Positions 12,615-23,075 of a stretch of 64,000 nt of DNA are shown here, piece after piece. Position 1 is the stretch's first letter, and the number at the start of each line of letters is the position of its first letter. Source of the DNA: Plectosphaerella cucumerina (lineage: Eukaryota; Ascomycota; Sordariomycetes; Glomerellales; Plectosphaerellaceae); NCBI GenBank assembly GCA_020746995.1, contig JAGPXD010000002.1, positions 1,798,001-1,862,000 on the forward strand, given 5' to 3'. Below the pieces are notes generated by a model that was given only the letters and a program-made list of their open reading frames with translations, had not been told where the DNA came from and ran no database searches. The position numbers and the translations under genes are program-made.

Positions 12615-14054
12615 TCATCCACCCAGCCGAGTCCTTCTCAAGTCCAACTCTCTCTCGTCCTCATCGTCGACATACATGAGCATGGGCACTGACTCGGTGT
12701 CTCTCACGCCGACGCCAGCCTCTACATCAGGACCCTCTCGTCTCGCCGGTTGTCCCTCATCCTTCAAGAGTACCATGCAGAGGGCGCTCCCGATGATCAA
12801 GCCACAACCTGCCAGACTTGCCCACCCCATCGAATTGCCAAAGATCCATTTGTCGAACCCAGCCGCGAACAGCATATGCGTGAAGACCATCGCGTTGGCC
12901 CTGTTGGAGCGGTCGATGCTCAATCCCGTGGTGAGGATGAATTGCATGATGAAGCCCATGACGCCTAGAAACAGCAGCAAGAACCACTGCCTCACACCCT
13001 GCGGCAGGGCGAACTTGAGGTCAGGCTGCCCGATATCGAGCAGAGGGGCAGAGGTGAGGACGACGCCGGAGACGATGGTGCACCAGGTCGCGAAGTAATT
13101 GACGGAGATGAGGGGATGCGCCCGCTTTCCGATCCAGCGAATCGTGGTGAACGCCCCTGCGGCACCAAGCACTCCGATCAGACCGAAGCCAATGGCCTCA
13201 AGACGCTGCTGGGGCGTAGCCTCGTGCCCGATGGCAGGGTCATCTGTGGAAGTGTCGGTCATGTTCGTGGGGATCTCAGGTGGCGCCACGGTGCTGGGCC
13301 CTGAGCTCGTGAACAGGGCCGCCGGGTGCGCGATGAGAACGACACCGAGAAAGGCCACCAGCGAGCCGATCTGTTCGATGCGGGTAAAGGGCTCACGGAA
13401 AGCCAAGTAGCAGGCGAGGCCCGCCACGCTCGGGGCAAGGAAGGTGATGACGGTGGCCTCGGCCAGGGGCAGGTGAATCATGGAAATCCACATGCCTGAT
13501 ATTCCGAAGAACCCAGAGAAGCCGCGCAGAACAAGAAGCCAGCGGACCTCTTTGGGACCGAAGGGGAACCCTGGCGTCGAGTACCACCACATGTAGGTCA
13601 CGCAGCAGAGCATGGTCAGGCTCTGGCGGGCTAGGAGGACCTGGAAGGGATGCATGCCGTCACCCTCAAGCTCCAGCAGACGGGCTGACAGGTTCATGAG
13701 GGCGCCGAAGAGCTGCGACAGGGCGACGAGGAGTACGCCTTTGTTCCGGCGGTAAGTCCGTTGCAGTGCCGTCACGGTCCTCGAAGCCAACGACGGCCTC
13801 AGCCCATCACCCCTCTCTTCTGGGTTCCGCTGTGCTCGCCCATGGCTGGGTGCACTGCCTGAGAGCAGCCCAGTGGTGTCGAGCTCGGCACCACGTTCCT
13901 TGCCGGCCACGGATCGGTCGGACAGCTTGCTGTCGACGGATAGCCGGTAGTCGAAGTGATCCGGCGGCAATAGTTCTGCCGAGTCGTGGTCGTACGGCGT
14001 CTTGGAGCTTGGTGTGTTGGACAGCAAGTCCCGTGCTTCGTGGTTCTCTGGCAT
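12615..14054 (-). CDS. EamA/DMT-superfamily transporter (SLC35G-like)
   Basis: 479 residues in one exon, about 10 predicted membrane segments. After a hydrophilic 105-residue N-terminus come two EamA repeats: the first from GVLLVALSQLFGALMNLSAR to about 270, the second from GFGLIGVLGAAGAFTTIRWI to about 435. Short loops such as LPLAEATVITFLAPSVAG, REPFTRIEQIGSLVAFLGV and SNRANAMVFTHMLFAAGFDK are typical of fungal members annotated as SLC35G1-like or DUF6-containing proteins. A soluble acidic loop separates the repeats. The function would be export or exchange of a small metabolite across an internal or plasma membrane; the substrate is unknown. The ATG at 14054 is the first in frame and the C-terminus is cytosolic-like and charged. 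Confidence 0.9.
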   Translation of the reverse strand: MPENHEARDLLSNTPSSKTPYDHDSAELLPPDHFDYRLSVDSKLSDRSVAGKERGAELDTTGLLSGSAPSHGRAQRNPEERGDGLRPSLASRTVTALQRTYRRNKGVLLVALSQLFGALMNLSARLLELEGDGMHPFQVLLARQSLTMLCCVTYMWWYSTPGFPFGPKEVRWLLVLRGFSGFFGISGMWISMIHLPLAEATVITFLAPSVAGLACYLAFREPFTRIEQIGSLVAFLGVVLIAHPAALFTSSGPSTVAPPEIPTNMTDTSTDDPAIGHEATPQQRLEAIGFGLIGVLGAAGAFTTIRWIGKRAHPLISVNYFATWCTIVSGVVLTSAPLLDIGQPDLKFALPQGVRQWFLLLFLGVMGFIMQFILTTGLSIDRSNRANAMVFTHMLFAAGFDKWIFGNSMGWASLAGCGLIIGSALCMVLLKDEGQPARREGPDVEAGVGVRDTESVPMLMYVDDEDERELDLRRTRLGG

Positions 14055-15038
14055 GGTCGCTCAAGGTAACATGCCAGGCACCTTCAGTCGAGTGGCGAGG
14101 TGTGAGGTGTGGAAGATCTGACACGACCCGACGTTCTTCAAGTTCGAGTGTACGTAAGATCAGAGAGTTGGCGGGGTATCGTTGCTTGCTTCAAGATTGT
14201 AAGATGTCTTCTCAGTGTGGAAAAGAGTCAAATCCTCATCTACGGGTAAAAAGAGTGCGCCTCGCCCGCAGGACGACGTCTTCCGATGGATCCATCCCGC
14301 CATTCGGTCGTCCAAGGCTGCCTATCGCAGAACGGGTGGTGGGGGGGCCAAGGAGGTTGGGTCGATGACACTATCCAACGAACGAACGCTGAGGTGGACT
14401 GAATTTTTGTCTGGTCCTCGGCTTGGAGGGGGTGGGGACCATGACGGGGGATGAGCCGCCACCAAAGCCCACCTGATCGACGTGATAGGGCCCTTGGGCG
14501 ACATCCGATGCGTGTTCCTTAGCGCTTCCCGGCGTCCCGATGTCGCTGCCGATGTCCGCAGCCATTCGGGGTCGATGATGGTGGGCACGGATTGGGAAGG
14601 AGACGGGGTGATGAGAGAAAACGCCGACCGCTTAAAACGTGTCTGGGCCGGGCCCCCTGTCGGGGAAAGGCCGGCGGGCCGGAGGGGCGGAGGGGCGCAA
14701 GCGGTGAGTGACACGCCGATGCATCTTGAATGTTCGGACAGATGCCGAATTGGGCGGGGCGGCAGCACGACGAAAATCGATGGAGGATATACTTAGCTTG
14801 AATTGTCGTGTTGAGCTGCTTTGCCCATCGGCCAGGGTAATTTCAAGAGGCTCGGGAAGTTAATGGGAAGTTGTCGACGGAACGAATCGTCATACCAAGC
14901 ACGTGTGAGGGACAACGGTGTTGAAATATTCCGTGTTGAATCCAATCAAAGAAAGCCCGGCGCATATTTGCAGCTTCAACGCCCCAAACTCCATCGCAAT
15001 GCCATATAAAACAAGCCAGTCCAGACCAGTACGCCAGG
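14055..15038. other. Intergenic region between transporter and TAF13
   Basis: 984 bp. Contains the transporter promoter and the TAF13 3' flank. Nothing else recognised; G-rich runs near 14335-14450 and 14650-14700. Confidence 0.45.
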
Positions 15039-15588
15039 TCAACCCCTCCCCCTACGCGAGACAGCCTCGGAGACGTTATCGTCGATATCGTCCGCCTCTC
15101 CCAGCTCCTCATCGTCCTGCCCCGTCTTGGGCGCGCCGGCCGCCGCCGCCGCCTTCTCCCCCTTCCCATCGTCGCCCGCAGCATTCTCCTTCATCAGCGT
15201 GGCCTCGTCGTCCTTTGTGAAGATCTTCTTCGCCGTGTCGATCTCGTTCTTCTTCTGGAAGACCTCCTGGACCTTTCCGAGGAAGGCCGGGTTCTTGCGG
15301 AACGCGAACTCAAAGTCCTCCCATTTGATCTTCTGTCGGCCAGCGTAGCTCGCGTTGCGCGCTGCCTCGAAAGCCGCGCCTTGGATGAACTCGGTCACGA
15401 TCTCGTCCAGGACGCGGACCGTCTCGGGTAGCGGTTGTCGCACGTCGCCATGGGAGTAGAGCAGCTGAGCCACTGTGCAGAGGAGTCAGCAGGAAGCCGT
15501 GGGAATGGGAGGTCGGGGGCGACGTACGCTCATTGTGCGAGAAGTTCATCTTGCCGACATTCTTGCCGGCGCGAGCACGAGGCTCCAT
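15039..15588 (-). CDS. TAF13: Transcription initiation factor TFIID subunit 13 (TAF13)
   Basis: Exons 15588-15528 and 15472-15039, 164 residues. TAF13 pairs with TAF11 through a histone fold in TFIID, contacting TBP and promoter DNA. The protein starts MEPRARAGKNVGKMNFS and runs across the splice into LAQLLYSHGDVRQPLPETV. It continues through the histone-fold helices (VLDEIVTEFIQGAAFEAARN, GRQKIKWEDFEFAFRKNP) and the KVQEVFQKKNEIDTAKKIF helix that follow TFIID-18 kDa family architecture. The acidic tail (about 115-160) is fungal-specific. The 55-nt intron has a GTACGT donor, and a CTG codon straddles the junction. Divergent from KSH1. Confidence 0.93.
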
Positions 15589-16261
15589 GGTTGCGGTATT
15601 TATGGGTGGTCTTCTGAATATGGTGTTGATTGCCGTTAGGCTTTTTCGTGGAGAGAAGGGTAGGCTCGGGAAGATGAGGTCGTCGTCAAACGTTGCGCAG
15701 TTGACAGATAGGTTACTGGTGTTGGGTATGGAAGGTGGTCAATCTCTTGTGGTCGTTGTTGTTGTCGCGTAGCTGCTATGTTGGATTACTCGTAAACAGA
15801 AAGAGGGTCGATTACCCAGTGGGCTTTGGGTAGAATACGCCGGAGTCTTGGAAAGAGTTGTTTGCTGGAGAAGCCGGGCAAGAGCTGTTGAAGTTCGTCC
15901 TAGAATCTACAATTGCGGACGCGACCAGTAACCGACCCACCTCCCATCATTGAAGGTCGTCCTGCCTGCACTGGCCAATGAATGATGGCGGGGTCTTTCA
16001 AGCATGTGTCTGCTGATTAATCATCACTTCAGATTCCGCCCAGGCAGGGGTTGAAGCTCCATCCTCAGCTGCATCTTGGACACCTTGCGCTTGGAACAGG
16101 CTTCAACGAATCCACCGCCACGACCGCAACCTCATCTATAGTCACCTGCCACTGCGAACGACTTCCCGACCGGTCGTACGCCCTCCCTGAAGCTTCTTTC
16201 TCGCCTACCGTTCGATCCTCTCGCCAAACCCCTCAGCGACACCCACCAACCCCCAACCAAC
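15589..16261. promoter_or_regulatory. Divergent promoter region TAF13 / KSH1
   Basis: 673 bp separate the two head-to-head start codons. Both genes must be driven from here. I see no other gene. Specific factor sites cannot be assigned from sequence alone. Confidence 0.55.
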
Positions 16262-16642
16262 ATGGTACTTTCCCGACGCATCTCCCATAATCAGAGCATA
16301 TCACTAACCCTCCGCGCCCCAGACGGCCCTCTTCAACTTCACGAGCCTCTGCCTCGTGCTCTGTCTCCTCATCTGCACGAGCACATACATCCATCAGATC
16401 TTCCCCTCCATCATGGACCGACACAAGGACGGGTTCGCCTCCCCCGTCACACTCCCCCCGGGGGCCATTCTAATACTGACACGCGCCAGCTTCATGGGCA
16501 TCTTCTGGAAATGCGCGCGGATAGGCGAGCGTCTCTCGCCCTACGTCAGCCTATTCTGCGTCTTCATGGCCGTACGCCTCCTCGTCTAGCCGCGCGCGAC
16601 ACCAGCACTGACGTCTGCTTGCAGGTCACTCTTCTCCAATAA
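16262..16642 (+). CDS. KSH1: Kish family secretory-pathway membrane protein (Ksh1/TMEM167)
   Basis: Four exons: 16262-16264, 16323-16432, 16490-16571, 16625-16642; 70 residues, within the family's 70-74. Ksh1 is an essential small Golgi membrane protein acting in the early secretory pathway. The spliced protein starts [19 protein letters not shown] (first membrane segment), continues [18 protein letters not shown], then the diagnostic [11 protein letters not shown] and a second membrane segment ending FMAVTLLQ. Exon 1 holds only the ATG. Intron 1 (58 nt) has a CACTAACCC branch-like site; intron 2 (57 nt) starts GTTCGC and is 3n and stop-free; intron 3 (53 nt) starts GTACGC and contains CACTGAC. 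The gene is easy to miss because no single frame carries it. Confidence 0.92.
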   Translation: MVLSRRISHNQSISLTLRAPDGPLQLHEPLPRALSPHLHEHIHPSDLPLHHGPTQGRVRLPRHTPPGGHSNTDTRQLHGHLLEMRADRRASLALRQPILRLHGRTPPRLAARDTSTDVCLQVTLLQ

Positions 16643-17502
16643 ACACAGAAGCCGCCCACTCGGTTCAATAATCCTTCCATGGATCGGCGCCATGGATACT
16701 TGCGCAGTCATTTACAGCGGTCAATGGGTCACGTCAGGCGTTCCGGGTCATGTCACAAGGGAGAAAGAGGGGGGAACGCCCCCGGGTTTGCCATGCTACG
16801 ACATGGGCATAGGGGTGGGAGCGGGGGATAGAAATGACTGGTGTCAGGAACGGCGTTCGGCACCGGAAAGTTGGAGAGCACCAGGCTCCCGGACGGGGGA
16901 AACGGCACCATCCAGAGAACAAGCGCAGGAAACTCTTTTCCGCGAAGCTGCTACACCGACCAATTACTCCCAGACGCTCCAACAGGTCACATGGCGAACG
17001 CTCCCCCAGCCAAAATCGCCGACCACAACTACGCTACGGCTCCCTGCATCCCCGAGCCATGCTCATGCCGGCGCGCATCGCCACACGAGAATGCGCAAGC
17101 CTGCCTGCACGACGAGGCCCTTCCCGGTGCGCAACATGCGCAAGGGCTTGCCGGGCCGCGCACCAGGAGCGGCAGACGCAGGTCACGGTACCTCGTGTGT
17201 GCTGCACGGCCACGGTCCGGGGGAGGGTGGCCCTCGGCGATGGCTGGCGCGGGATGCAGGCAAGCGGTCTCGGTGTGCACTAAGGACTGTCGCACACAGG
17301 AGCATCGCTGTCGACAAGCGACTGGAGGGTCGGGTATCAGATGGACAGGGTCCAGGCACTAGAGTATTCAGAAAAAGTCAATCGCGGTCAACAACCTTCA
17401 GCCGATTGCCCTTCATAGTCTCCCGACAAATAACGAACAAGGTTTTTAACTACAGCCCATCTCCTGCCATCATGATGACCGGCAAAAAGCAAAAATGAGT
17501 TT
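16643..17502. other. Intergenic between KSH1 and tRNA-Leu
   Basis: 860 bp with three long overlapping open frames that are mutually antisense or frame-shifted, rich in Arg/Pro/Thr, and without family motifs. I take them as chance frames in GC-rich DNA. Confidence 0.45.
17484..17495 (-). terminator. RNA polymerase III terminator of tRNA-Leu
   Basis: On the minus strand two T5 runs (17495-17491 and 17488-17484) follow the tRNA 3' end by 7 nt, the expected Pol III stop. Confidence 0.8.
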
Positions 17503-17599
17503 TGATGAGGACGAGACTTGAACTCGCGCGGGTTGCCCCACCAGGAATGTCGTTAAGGTGACCTTAACCTGGCGCCATAACCAACTCGGCCACCTCACC
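17503..17599 (-). tRNA. tRNA-Leu (anticodon AAG), with 15-nt intron
   Basis: 97 nt on the minus strand, folded by hand. Acceptor GGTGAGG pairs with CCTCATC (one G-U), discriminator A. The D arm starts at GCCGAG. Anticodon stem is CCAGG/CCTGG and loop TTAAGG...T; T arm is GCGAG-TTCAAGT-CTCGT. A long variable arm (GGGG-CAA-CCC type) marks it as class II. The anticodon AAG (17565-17563) reads CUU/CUC leucine codons after A34 editing to inosine. A 15-nt intron (17561-17547) sits after position 37, the canonical place, and contains CCTTAA, which can pair with the anticodon region. CCA is not encoded, as in eukaryotes. Confidence 0.95.
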
Positions 17600-18523
17600 A
17601 GATGTTGTTGAAGAAGAGACAAATTTCCTCAAGATGTTGTTTCAAAGTCGCTCCTCGCAAAACACAAACCTACCAATCCAAGAATCACTCATCGTGACAT
17701 CAGCGAGACCAAAACCTTGTTGTTTTATACTCAAGTACAATGCATTTCAAACCAAGCAGACTACTTTTGTGTCGAAAGAACAAGTGTGAGGCTGTGGCAA
17801 AAGGTGTGGACGACGTCAAGTTGACACACTGCCTGAGACTGTCTTCAGAGTTGATGATCCTTTAGAGTTGGTGATCCTTTAGAGTTGGTGATACTTTGTC
17901 ACTTCAAGCAATGGTAATTCAAAAATGTCCTTTCATCCATTCGGTAGTGCTAAGACTCCGCTCCATGTCTGACGCGTAAAGCCAAATCCCTGCCCTATCC
18001 ATGGCAAAAATTATTCAGTGGTGTGTACCACCTCTCCCCTTCGGGAGACCCGGTTCCGTCTCTCGCCCCCTAAAGGCGTGCCCTGTCCAAATGGGCTTGC
18101 GCGACCACGGGCCTCTTCTTCCTGTATGGTATTGGGATGATGCAAACAGCCAGCCGGGACGTTTGATGAAAAATGATACCGCGCGGTTGTAAAAGCAGTG
18201 TAAAGTCAAGGCATGTCCCATCTTTGCCAGCCGCCGCCGCCTGAGAACGCCGTGTGATGAGAAAAAGGTGCAAGAATCAAGAAAAGGGCACAGTGCCTGC
18301 CAAGTGTGTTTCCGGCGGCTGTCCGTTTCTTGACCCGCCTGAAACCGTTTCATCCATGAACCCGCCGGTCTGCCGGCTTGCCCGGACGCCTGTAAAGCAA
18401 AACAAAAACGGAAGCGTAGAAAAACTCCTTGATGGATGATGATGGTGTGGAGGGGTGTGTGAGCGGGTGGCTGTGACCGAGTCGTCGCGGCCATGTTGTG
18501 TAGCATGGCAAGCCCCTGCTGAT
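17600..18523. other. Intergenic between tRNA-Leu and the Sok1-like gene
   Basis: 924 bp. Besides the minisatellite at 17847-17897 and the 3' flank of the Sok1-like gene, I see no gene. The part at 17620-18000 is AT-richer than the surroundings. Confidence 0.45.
17847..17897. repeat. 17-bp tandem repeat, 3 copies
   Basis: Three consecutive 17-bp units (AGAGTTGATGATCCTTT and two variants with GGTGAT and one ATACTTT) differing at one or two bases. Confidence 0.9.
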
Positions 18524-20560
18524 TTAGGGGTGGACGTCGCCTGGCGCAGGCATATCGCGGCTCAGGACGGAACCGTCTCCAACGTATGCAATGTCGGCAA
18601 AGACCTTCCAGTGCAGAATACCCATGTGGGCAAGCCTCAGGGCCATATCCTTGATGCCGTTCTCGTCGCGGCTTTGCGCGTCAGACGCATCCCTGTGCTC
18701 GGGATCACGGATGATCTTCGCTTGTCCGTTGAGCCGACCGCCAGTGGCAACGGAGAAGAGGTCGACACCCGTCAGCCCCTTCAGCTCACGCACCCGGCGC
18801 TGGAGCTCGGCGAATAGACGGTTGTGGAACTGCTCCTCGACCTCCCGGAACAGCGGGTCCTGAACGTTCTTGACGTGCTCAAGCAGCTTGGCCTCAAAGT
18901 TGGGAAGCATATCCTGCGGCGCGTTCGTGTACCGGAAGATCTGGAGGGCCAGAGACGGGGCCATGGCGGCCCAGCGGGATTCGGATCGGCTGACAGGTGC
19001 GGCCGTCTGCACCAATGCGACGAGGGAGTTATAGACGTTGCGTGACTGCGTCTTGGCCTCTGCCGGGTCGGGGTTGCTCGTGACGTGAGACTGAAGCACC
19101 ACGGACGATCGCGGAGACGATGTCACCGAGTCGGAGATGGCCAGGCTGGCGGGGCGAGATCCGGAAGAAGGCCGCGTGTTGAAGTCAAAGGCGAATGGGC
19201 TCGAGGTCCTGGAGATGGTAGACTCCTCCTCGACTTCCATCGATTGCGTGGGGAAGCCGTTAGAGTAGAATGAGTTGACGGCGCGGCTCACCCGCTCAAG
19301 GTCCTCGTACAGGCGCATGCAGACCTCCAGGTTGATGGCATCAAGGGCGTCTGACCGCAGCTTGGCCAGGCGATCCTGATCGTGGAGGACGAGAGTGGAT
19401 GGTGCCGCCGTATCCGCTGTGGAAGGAAGGATGAGCCGTGAGAGGGCCTCGAAGAAGACAGCCATGTCGCCAAATGAGTACGCCGCCGCCGGAGACACTG
19501 TGCGGGAGTACCTCTCATCGGCATCGACATACCACCGCCTCGAGGAGTCCAGGTCGACCTTCCGTTGTGGGACGGCCTTCCTGGTGACGAATCGCTGCTC
19601 AAAGTGGACGGTGTCCTCAATGAGAACGGGTCGCAGGCAGCGGATCTGGTGGTTCGCGACGTCGAGCTTCATGGCCTCAAGGACCTCGAGAAGGTTCCTC
19701 ATGCCCTGAACCAGCTCGTTCATGTCGTTGTTGCGGTTCCCATTGCTCAGGCGCGCGTACATCCTGTCGACCCAGTCGTCTCGCATAGGGGCGCAGTGAG
19801 ACTTGAGAACGCCCGAGAGCCACTGCGCCAGCTTCTCCAGGTCTGCGATCCCCTTGTTGAACTGCTGCATGAGGAGAGGCACGTTGAGGCCCTCTTCGAG
19901 ATAAGCGCGGTCCCGGGCCGGCACGAGCGTCTGGATAATGTCCTTAACGGTGAACAGAAGCTGGGGGAGGCACCAGTCGTCGTCGGTGCCGTACAGCTCG
20001 TAGAAGCTATCCCTGTTCATGACGAAGAGAAGCAGCTGCTCGTGCAGGGCTGTCCAGAAGCGCTCGGCCTTAAGCCCCTTTCTCCGTCCCTTACTGCCGT
20101 CGATGTTAGGCCTGAAGTGCAGTTCCGGGTCGAAGTTGATGTCGTGGCGCAGTCTCGGGTTGTGCACGATGTTCTGAACATCGAGCTCGCTGAGGGTGGC
20201 CTTTGTGACGGGGGGCTCGACACGTTGCCGTTGCCGGGCACCAAAGTAGTCCCTGTCCTCCCTGATGGTGGGTGTATTTGTGGCTGAAGCAGTGCTGCTG
20301 CTGCTTGGGGTCACGCCAGACATGGACACGCTCGTTGACAATGGCGTGGTGGCATCCTGGGGGTTCGGTGACTTGTTGATATGCCGCGGGAGACCCTGCT
20401 TGGGCTGCTGGTACTGAGACTCCGGCTGTGGTGCCGGTGCGGGTGTCATGTCGCTGGTCTGTGTTTCCGTCTCCTGAATGGGCTCGTTTTCCGCCGCAGA
20501 GGTGGACATGTGTCTCCTGTTGCTCTCGACCCCATGGCCGGCGCCTTGTTCGCTCGCCAT
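18524..20560 (-). CDS. TCP11/Sok1 family protein
   Basis: 678 residues in one exon. Sok1 of yeast was isolated as a suppressor of loss of cAMP-dependent protein kinase; TCP11 is the animal relative. The TCP11 domain covers roughly 200-660, with RHDINFDPELHFRPNIDG before it and family segments such as ERFWTALHEQLLLFVMNRDS, LKSHCAPMRDDWVDRMYARL, MRNLLEVLEAMKLDVANHQI and, near the end, MALRLAHMGILHWKVFADIAYV. The first 160 residues are Gln/Ser/Thr/Pro-rich and probably disordered. Start is the ATG at 20560; a second in-frame Met (MSTSAAENEP) lies 17 codons on. A role in nutrient or cAMP signalling is family-level inference. The very long non-coding upstream region suggests complex control. Confidence 0.9.
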   Translation of the reverse strand: MASEQGAGHGVESNRRHMSTSAAENEPIQETETQTSDMTPAPAPQPESQYQQPKQGLPRHINKSPNPQDATTPLSTSVSMSGVTPSSSSTASATNTPTIREDRDYFGARQRQRVEPPVTKATLSELDVQNIVHNPRLRHDINFDPELHFRPNIDGSKGRRKGLKAERFWTALHEQLLLFVMNRDSFYELYGTDDDWCLPQLLFTVKDIIQTLVPARDRAYLEEGLNVPLLMQQFNKGIADLEKLAQWLSGVLKSHCAPMRDDWVDRMYARLSNGNRNNDMNELVQGMRNLLEVLEAMKLDVANHQIRCLRPVLIEDTVHFEQRFVTRKAVPQRKVDLDSSRRWYVDADERYSRTVSPAAAYSFGDMAVFFEALSRLILPSTADTAAPSTLVLHDQDRLAKLRSDALDAINLEVCMRLYEDLERVSRAVNSFYSNGFPTQSMEVEEESTISRTSSPFAFDFNTRPSSGSRPASLAISDSVTSSPRSSVVLQSHVTSNPDPAEAKTQSRNVYNSLVALVQTAAPVSRSESRWAAMAPSLALQIFRYTNAPQDMLPNFEAKLLEHVKNVQDPLFREVEEQFHNRLFAELQRRVRELKGLTGVDLFSVATGGRLNGQAKIIRDPEHRDASDAQSRDENGIKDMALRLAHMGILHWKVFADIAYVGDGSVLSRDMPAPGDVHP

Positions 20561-21856
20561 ATCTGGTGGGGAGTGGTGTAGTTGAGGTGGTGTTGAGCAG
20601 GGCGTAGCAAAATCGGGTCAACCTCTGAGGGTGTGACAGGCCTGGAGAGTGGCAATGGTGGGGAGGCAGAATTGGAGAGAGGAGGTCGGATTGTCGAGCT
20701 GGGATGGTGTGATGTCCGGACTCTTAAGTCTTGGGGGCACAAGAGACAGGGTCAGCAAAGGGGCATTGATCAGGCCGGCCGGCAGGCAGGCAGGCGGGCT
20801 GGTGCAAAAGCGAGCGAGCAAACAGGGTGTTTTCATTGGAAAGAGGGGGCGAGGTATCAAGTGAGACGGGAAGGAGTCTCGTGAAGGGATGGCGTGGTAT
20901 TCGGGGACGGGTTGGTGCAGCGGAGAGGAGCAGCGGTGGTGAGCAGCCGCGCCTGTGATTCGAGATTTGGGCGGCCGAGGGAACCATGGGCGCAGGTTTG
21001 TCCTGCACCGAAAACCCTTGCTCGTCCATGGCGCGCGCAGCAGCAGCAGGAAACGGAAAGGGGGGAGGGGGAAGCATGCGGGCAGGGCATCTGTTTGGCG
21101 GGAAGGGCAGGAGGCGGGAGGGCACTCACAGGAGATGCGGTGATGGTGGTGGATGTGGCGGCCGAAGGCTGATTATGGCGGGAAGTCTGGTCGTTCTTTG
21201 GTGAGATGTCGTGGAGAGCAAAGCAAAGCAAGTAAGTAATAGTCGGGTATGTATGTGTGTTGCAACTCTATGCAGGTATAGAAAGAAGCTCCAAGACAGC
21301 CTGGAGGAGTGCTGCTGCCGGTGTCGACGAAAGGAGGCGTGGGGGTGTTGTAAGGCGCACGCAATGAGTGTGAGTGTGTGTGTCCCTGATGGGCGGCGGG
21401 TGCTGACTGCGGACTGCGGAAGAGACGGCGGATTGCTTGTTGCGGTGGTGATGCAGGCGGGAACAGCGGATGCCGGTCAAGAGGTCGCAGGTAGGACAGA
21501 GAGACAGACAGGCCGAGCAATGCGGAAGGATGTGAATAAGAGAGTCGAGGAACCCAGCGGCCGTTCGAGGGAGGCGAGGAGGCGAAGAGGAGGAGGCGAG
21601 GAAGGCGGCGGGTGGGAAAGGGATGGCGAAGGGGTCCGAAGGCGGCGGCGGCAGCAATGGACGGGCAGGGCCGGTGTCTAAGTAATAATGCGAGGCGAGG
21701 TATGCGTTCGTGTGTGGAGTGTGGTGTGCGCTGGATGCAGGCCTTGACAAGGGAAGGAAGCAAGGCGAGTGACAACCGAGAGACACAGCGTGGGTTCGGT
21801 GCAGTGCGGTGCGGTGCTGGCGAGCGGGCACAATAAAGGATAACTCGTGACAGGGC

Positions 21857-21990
21857 CACAGGGAGGTGGAGGAAGTAAGAGGAAGAGGTAGCAAGGTATT
21901 GACGGGGAGATCCAGAAAAGGAGAGGAAGAGAATCGGAAGAGACGACGGGAAGCAGAAAGGGGAAAGGAAGGGAAGGGGAGGGGGGGCGT
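21857..21990. promoter_or_regulatory. Polypurine/polypyrimidine tract upstream of Sok1-like gene
   Basis: About 130 bp that is almost purely A/G on the plus strand, hence C/T on the Sok1-like sense strand, 1.3 kb upstream of its ATG. Such CT tracts often lie near transcription starts in filamentous fungi; the role here is inferred. Confidence 0.4.
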
Positions 21991-23056
21991 GTCAAGGTAG
22001 GGGCAAAAGTCGCAGAGTAAGGTAAAGGCAAGGCAAGGCGAGGACGGGATGGATGGAGAGATGGTGAGCGGCAATGAAATGAGCCAGGAAACAAGGGACC
22101 AAGGGACCGATCTCTGTCTGAATCAGTGCCAGCCCAACACGGACGGACCTGACCTGGACGACACCAGTCCAGTGGCCCCCCAGTCCACTTGGTCTGCCCG
22201 GGTCTGGGTCTGGTCAGTCACCTCAGTCAGTCAATTCCCGTCCGTTAGGTCCAGGTCAGTCATGTCGGAGCGGGAACGCAGCAGGGCAGGTGCCAGGTCC
22301 GGGACAGGGCGGGCAGGCAGGACCGACCGGCCCAGAGAAATCCAACACAGGGTAGGTACCTGCTGTCCCGCCGATTAATTGAGTGGACTGGACTGGACTT
22401 TCACCTTCAAGCAGTGGATAAAAAAATAGTCCGGGAAGGAACCAAGGGTTCGGTATGCGTGCCTTCTTCCTTCCCTCCTTGATTTGTGACTAGCCCGGTA
22501 CTTTTGCCGCCCCTCGCTCTCGCCCTGGCCGGCCTAGCCACTAAAGTCGCCGACGGCCACCGCCCGAGGCATTCGTACCTGCTGCCCCTTGCCCGGCTGG
22601 CCTGTCACTCGCCTCTCAAGTACCGCTACTAGTGCCTGCCTCCTGCCTTCCCCCATTTTCTCTCCTGCATGCCCCTCCACCGCTAGCGGTTGTAGTGCGC
22701 TGGCTCCCTACCGCGCTGCGCGCACGCACGCAGACACTCACACAGGCCATCGCCACTTTTAAACAGTGTCCCTGTGGGTGTCCTGCCCCCCCTGAGGTCA
22801 CGGTCACTGCCCTCACCGCAGGCATGATGGCTCCAGGGCGGTGTGGTGGTCCTGGTGGTGTCCATGTGTTGTGTGTGTGCGCTGTGTGGGACATTGGTCC
22901 GGGCGGGTCGAAATGAGCCATGTCCGCCGTGTTAATGCGTCGGCCGTGCTGGTGATGCAACTGGCACCCTCCTTCTGGTTTCTGTCCGCTGTGCTTCAGG
23001 TGGCATGGTCAAAGATCCAAGGCCCAAAAGTTTGTGCTTGGCAACGACACGAACCC

Positions 23057-23075
23057 GACACACACACACACACAC
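23057..23075. repeat. CA dinucleotide repeat
   Basis: About nine CA units in a row, followed by ACCACCA. Confidence 0.8.

Noticed and set aside
16692..17498. 268-codon plus-strand frame between KSH1 and tRNA-Leu
   Set aside because: Overlaps several other frames of equal length, has an Arg/Thr/Ala mix without motifs, and ends just before the tRNA terminator.
20106..20621. 171-codon frame antisense and out of frame over the Sok1-like start
   Set aside because: Shadow of the Sok1-like coding region.
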